From: an uncultured Elusimicrobium sp.
GTDB lineage: Bacteria; Elusimicrobiota; Endomicrobiia; Endomicrobiales; Endomicrobiaceae
Direction of reading: 5' to 3'
DNA length: 16,394 nt
NCBI GenBank assembly: GCA_902761395.1
Contig: CACWKJ010000026.1
Span: forward strand, 1 to 16,394
Shown: positions 14,374-16,394 of the stretch, in pieces
Layout of the letters: every line of letters starts with the position of its first letter
Numbering within the stretch: the first letter of the stretch is position 1
Program-made: the position numbers and the translations under genes
Notes under the pieces: generated by a model
What the model was told of the DNA's origin: nothing
What the model saw: the letters and a program-made list of their open reading frames with translations, nothing else
The model's database searches: none

Positions 14374-14859
14374 CTAAATAGAAAATCTGGTTTTGTATCT
14401 TAACATCACACCATCTTTTCCATAGGTATCAATATTAAACTTTTCAAAAGCATACTTTTTAGATTCTTTTTTTGCTACAAAATAAGCATCCACTACGGCA
14501 AATATCCATGTTGCAACCACCACACAACCGAAAATTCTTGAAGTATTTAAATCTTTTTCATAATCGTCATAGTAAGAAGAGTCCCTTGAACCTAATCTTT
14601 GATATGTAACATAATCACCTTCGGATTTATTGAGGTAATAAAATGTTCCAAAAACAGAAACCGCAAATACACCGAAAACAATCCATCCTTTAAGTTTTTG
14701 GTTATTCCATCCTTGTCCCCAACCGGGCATAACAGCAGAACGAAGTGCCGCATTTATTTCAGTATATTCGGAAAAGTCACAAGTCATTGTACATGCACTT
14801 GCATTTGTACAATTTAATAACATAACCGAAATGATAACTACTATAAACTTTTTAATCAT
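14374..14859 (-). CDS. DUF5683-like membrane protein
   Basis: The 161-residue protein has an N-terminal signal or membrane anchor (residues 1-20). The segment INAALRSAVMPGWGQGWNNQKLKG (35-58) matches the R-S-x-x-x-P-G-W-G-Q-x-x-N pattern of DUF5683 and related small envelope proteins. Two hydrophobic helices follow, at about 58-76 and 108-128, separated by a charged loop (77-107). A polar tail ending RYKTRFSI closes it. The family is common in envelope or secretion contexts but has no settled function. It begins 2 bases after the stop of the upstream lipoprotein gene, showing tight co-expression. Confidence 0.75.
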   Translation of the reverse strand: MIKKFIVVIISVMLLNCTNASACTMTCDFSEYTEINAALRSAVMPGWGQGWNNQKLKGWIVFGVFAVSVFGTFYYLNKSEGDYVTYQRLGSRDSSYYDDYEKDLNTSRIFGCVVVATWIFAVVDAYFVAKKESKKYAFEKFNIDTYGKDGVMLRYKTRFSI

Positions 14860-14861
14860 TT

Positions 14862-15539
14862 TTAATTTTCTTTTTTAACAAATCTTATATCATCTATATA
14901 TACTTCGCCACCATTAGTAACATTGCCATTTATTAAAGACATCCCCATCTTTAAATCAAACGTTATTCTACCTGCACCATTCATGGCAATTTCATATTCT
15001 TGCCAATAAGGTTTAATCTTAGCAGAAGTAAATTTCTCACTAACAGAAGTATCGGGAATACCTATTTCAAATTCACAATTATCACTTATGTTTCCTCTTA
15101 TCCAAAACTTCATCTTTGCATATCCGCTATTTGTTAAATCTACTACACCACCCAATTGTTCTCTGGCTTGCAAACCAAAGCTAAAGAACGTTTTTTTAGG
15201 AACACTTGTATCAAGCGAATTTCCGCGCCATATAAATTTTATACATTTCCTGCCCACTTTTACATTATCCAACCAAGAAAAGCTAAGAAAAACATTTTCC
15301 CAACTGTCGCAATATTCATTTACCGAACCATCCGGATAATGATCAAAAACATACGGCTCCAATGAACCTTTTGTATTTATCTCATCATCATAAATATACC
15401 AAGGATTCGGCCAAGAATCTATAGGATCATGAATACCTAACAATGCTCTAACAGGATATCTTTCGCATGAAGTAAAACATACAAAACACATTATACCAAG
15501 CAAACAAAATGATAATAATTTAATAATTTTTTTATTCAT
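14862..15539 (-). CDS. Lipoprotein with carbohydrate-binding-like jelly-roll domain
   Basis: The 225-residue protein has a lipoprotein signal with lipobox FTSC (Cys25). The mature part contains an YIYDDE opening, an aromatic middle (SWENVFLSFSWLDN), a GRKCIKFIW strand, GGVVDLTNSGYAKMKFWIRG, then WQEYEIAMNG and VYIDDIRFVKK at the end. The order (DLT-aromatic-FW-RG, then W-x-x-Y-x-I, then a closing Y-x-DDI-x-(F/Y)) is shared with the two upstream paralogues. It suggests a galactose-binding-like or CBM-type beta-sandwich, with the closing DDI near a calcium or ligand site. Its ATG overlaps the end of the previous paralogue by 8 bases. This is the only complete copy in the window. Binding to sugars is inferred from fold pattern only. 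Confidence 0.75.
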   Translation of the reverse strand: MNKKIIKLLSFCLLGIMCFVCFTSCERYPVRALLGIHDPIDSWPNPWYIYDDEINTKGSLEPYVFDHYPDGSVNEYCDSWENVFLSFSWLDNVKVGRKCIKFIWRGNSLDTSVPKKTFFSFGLQAREQLGGVVDLTNSGYAKMKFWIRGNISDNCEFEIGIPDTSVSEKFTSAKIKPYWQEYEIAMNGAGRITFDLKMGMSLINGNVTNGGEVYIDDIRFVKKEN

Positions 15540-16081
15540 ATCTTATATCATCCAAGAAAACTGTACATCCCTTAGGATTATCTTTTTTAGAAAAAACTAT
15601 ACAAAAACCGCCTGAAATAGAACTCAAGTCAGACTTAGACAAATCTATAGTATATTTTTTCCAACTGCCTGTCAATTTAATCTTTTTAAGCCATGCAACA
15701 TCGGTATCACTATAGTCACCTGAAATTCCGCCTATTTTAACTTCGGATATTATTTCGTAACCGTTTGCTCCTCTTGCCCAAAATGTTAACTTCGTTGCTC
15801 CGGTTATATTATATCCGCCTTTTTTATCTCCCCAATTGTTGGCTGTAAGATTGATCCAATTCCAAGTTAGCAACATCACCCATCCAACCGGATGGTGCGT
15901 AATGATTTTTTGGTGACATAAAATCTTCATATACATAAAAAGGTTCAAAAACATTAGCTGTTTCAGCAGTCTTATTTGTATCTGCGTTTGCAGCATTATT
16001 TACTGCAGTTGAAGGAACACATGCACAAATAAAACAACTTAATAAAACCATTGATAATGTTAAAAATTTTGCTCTTTTCAT
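15532..16081 (-). pseudogene. Frame-broken paralogue of the sugar-binding-like lipoprotein
   Basis: Two overlapping frames make one gene. The first (16081-15824) gives a lipoprotein signal with lipobox ICAC (Cys21), an STAVNNAANADTNK linker, then FEPFYVYEDFMSPKNHYAPS and GWMGDVANLELD before it ends. The second frame (to 15532) carries NLTANNWGDKKGG, TKLTFWARGANG and a full C-terminal domain ending VFLDDIRYE. The switch lies around 15840-15870. The complete paralogue has about 30-35 more residues here, including the GRKCIKFIW strand. A deletion of roughly 100 bp with a frameshift therefore fits better than a one-base error. The 550-bp span is one base over a whole number of codons. An AGGGA ribosome site precedes the ATG. 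Confidence 0.75.
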
Positions 16082-16099
16082 TTTTCCCTTTTTATATTT

Positions 16100-16123
16100 G
16101 GGGCAGGGAATTAACCCCGCCCC
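16100..16123. other. GC-rich intergenic hairpin
   Basis: GGGGCAGGG and CCCCGCCCC pair around a 6-base AATTAA loop with one A-C mismatch, giving an unusually stable stem for this AT-rich DNA. It lies 10 bases after the stop of the gene at 16134 and 19 bases before the next ATG. Neither strand has a T-run after the stem, so a simple terminator is unlikely. It could stabilise the upstream mRNA end or reduce read-through so that the first gene is expressed more strongly. Confidence 0.6.
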
Positions 16124-16133
16124 ATAAAATTAA

Positions 16134-16394
16134 TTATTCATAAATGATGTCATCTAAGTAAATGATAAATCCGTTAGGATTGTCATCTTTAGATGCTGCG
16201 AAGCAGAATCCACCGATTACATGGCTCAAATCTTTGCCTGTTAAATCGATAGAATATTTCTGCCATTCTTTTGTCAATTCAATAGGACCAACTGCTGCAG
16301 AATCTGAATCAGGATATTCTCCGGTGATTCCACCCATCTTGAATTCAGCTATTTTTTCTCCGCCGTTTGCTCCTCTTGCCCAGAATGTCAATTT
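16134..16394 (-). CDS. C-terminal part of a third sugar-binding-like lipoprotein paralogue
   Basis: Only the last 86 codons lie in the window, starting in mid-gene at KLTFWARGANGGEK. They match the broken neighbour closely: FWARGANG, GGI(T/S)G(E/D)Y, a Trp-x-x-Tyr-x-Ile-Asp-Leu strand, DLS, GGFC, DNP(N/K)G and a final (Y/F)LDDIxYE. The TTG at 16391 is not a real start, because the sequence is open to the edge and the paralogues have a signal peptide and N-terminal half before this point. Third-codon G and C look more frequent than in the neighbours, which could reflect high expression. Followed by the GC-rich hairpin. Confidence 0.8.
   Translation of the reverse strand, partial: KLTFWARGANGGEKIAEFKMGGITGEYPDSDSAAVGPIELTKEWQKYSIDLTGKDLSHVIGGFCFAASKDDNPNGFIIYLDDIIYE

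Noticed and set aside
16100..16123. Hairpin as an ordinary rho-independent terminator
   Set aside because: No T-run follows the stem on either strand.

Overview
This is a very AT-rich stretch in which every recognisable gene lies on the minus strand, so genes read from high to low coordinates. Signal peptides, lipoboxes, and a passenger plus beta-barrel autotransporter show a Gram-negative (diderm) bacterium. The combination of low GC, a Chlamydia-Pmp-like surface protein and de novo pantothenate and NAD synthesis suggests a host-associated anaerobe. My best guess is an Elusimicrobiota/Endomicrobia-type lineage, but nothing in the window proves it.

Layout in transcription order. (1) 16394-13993: a run of small envelope genes. 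There are three tandem relatives of a sugar-binding-like (jelly-roll) lipoprotein: one cut by the window edge, one frame-broken and one intact. A DUF5683-like membrane protein and a small Ig-like lipoprotein follow, and a hairpin terminator closes the run. (2) 13922-8709: a compact five-gene unit made of a secreted six-hairpin-glycosidase-like protein, panB, panC, a two-helix HAMP-like membrane protein and nadB. PanB and PanC make pantothenate (for CoA), and NadB starts quinolinate/NAD synthesis. (3) 8606-1904: a giant autotransporter followed by a small lipoprotein and a strong terminator. The passenger has 12 GGAI motifs alternating with FxxN motifs, then 59-residue repeats, then a C-terminal beta-barrel. 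(4) 1584-1: the 5' part of uvrA (nucleotide excision repair), which runs off the window, preceded by a 259-base gap holding a long imperfect inverted repeat.

The main observation is that the autotransporter is split by an exact 91-bp tandem duplication (5310-5400 and 5401-5491). The unit is not a multiple of three. Removing one copy joins the 1071-aa and 875-aa frames into one 1942-aa protein with the repeat pattern intact across the join. A second break follows the barrel: taking one base from a five-A run would add a 65-70 residue coiled-coil tail. A third frame break lies in the middle lipoprotein paralogue. All breaks seen are in surface genes and none in the metabolic genes, which suggests phase variation, gene decay or a repeat-related assembly problem rather than evenly spread sequencing error.
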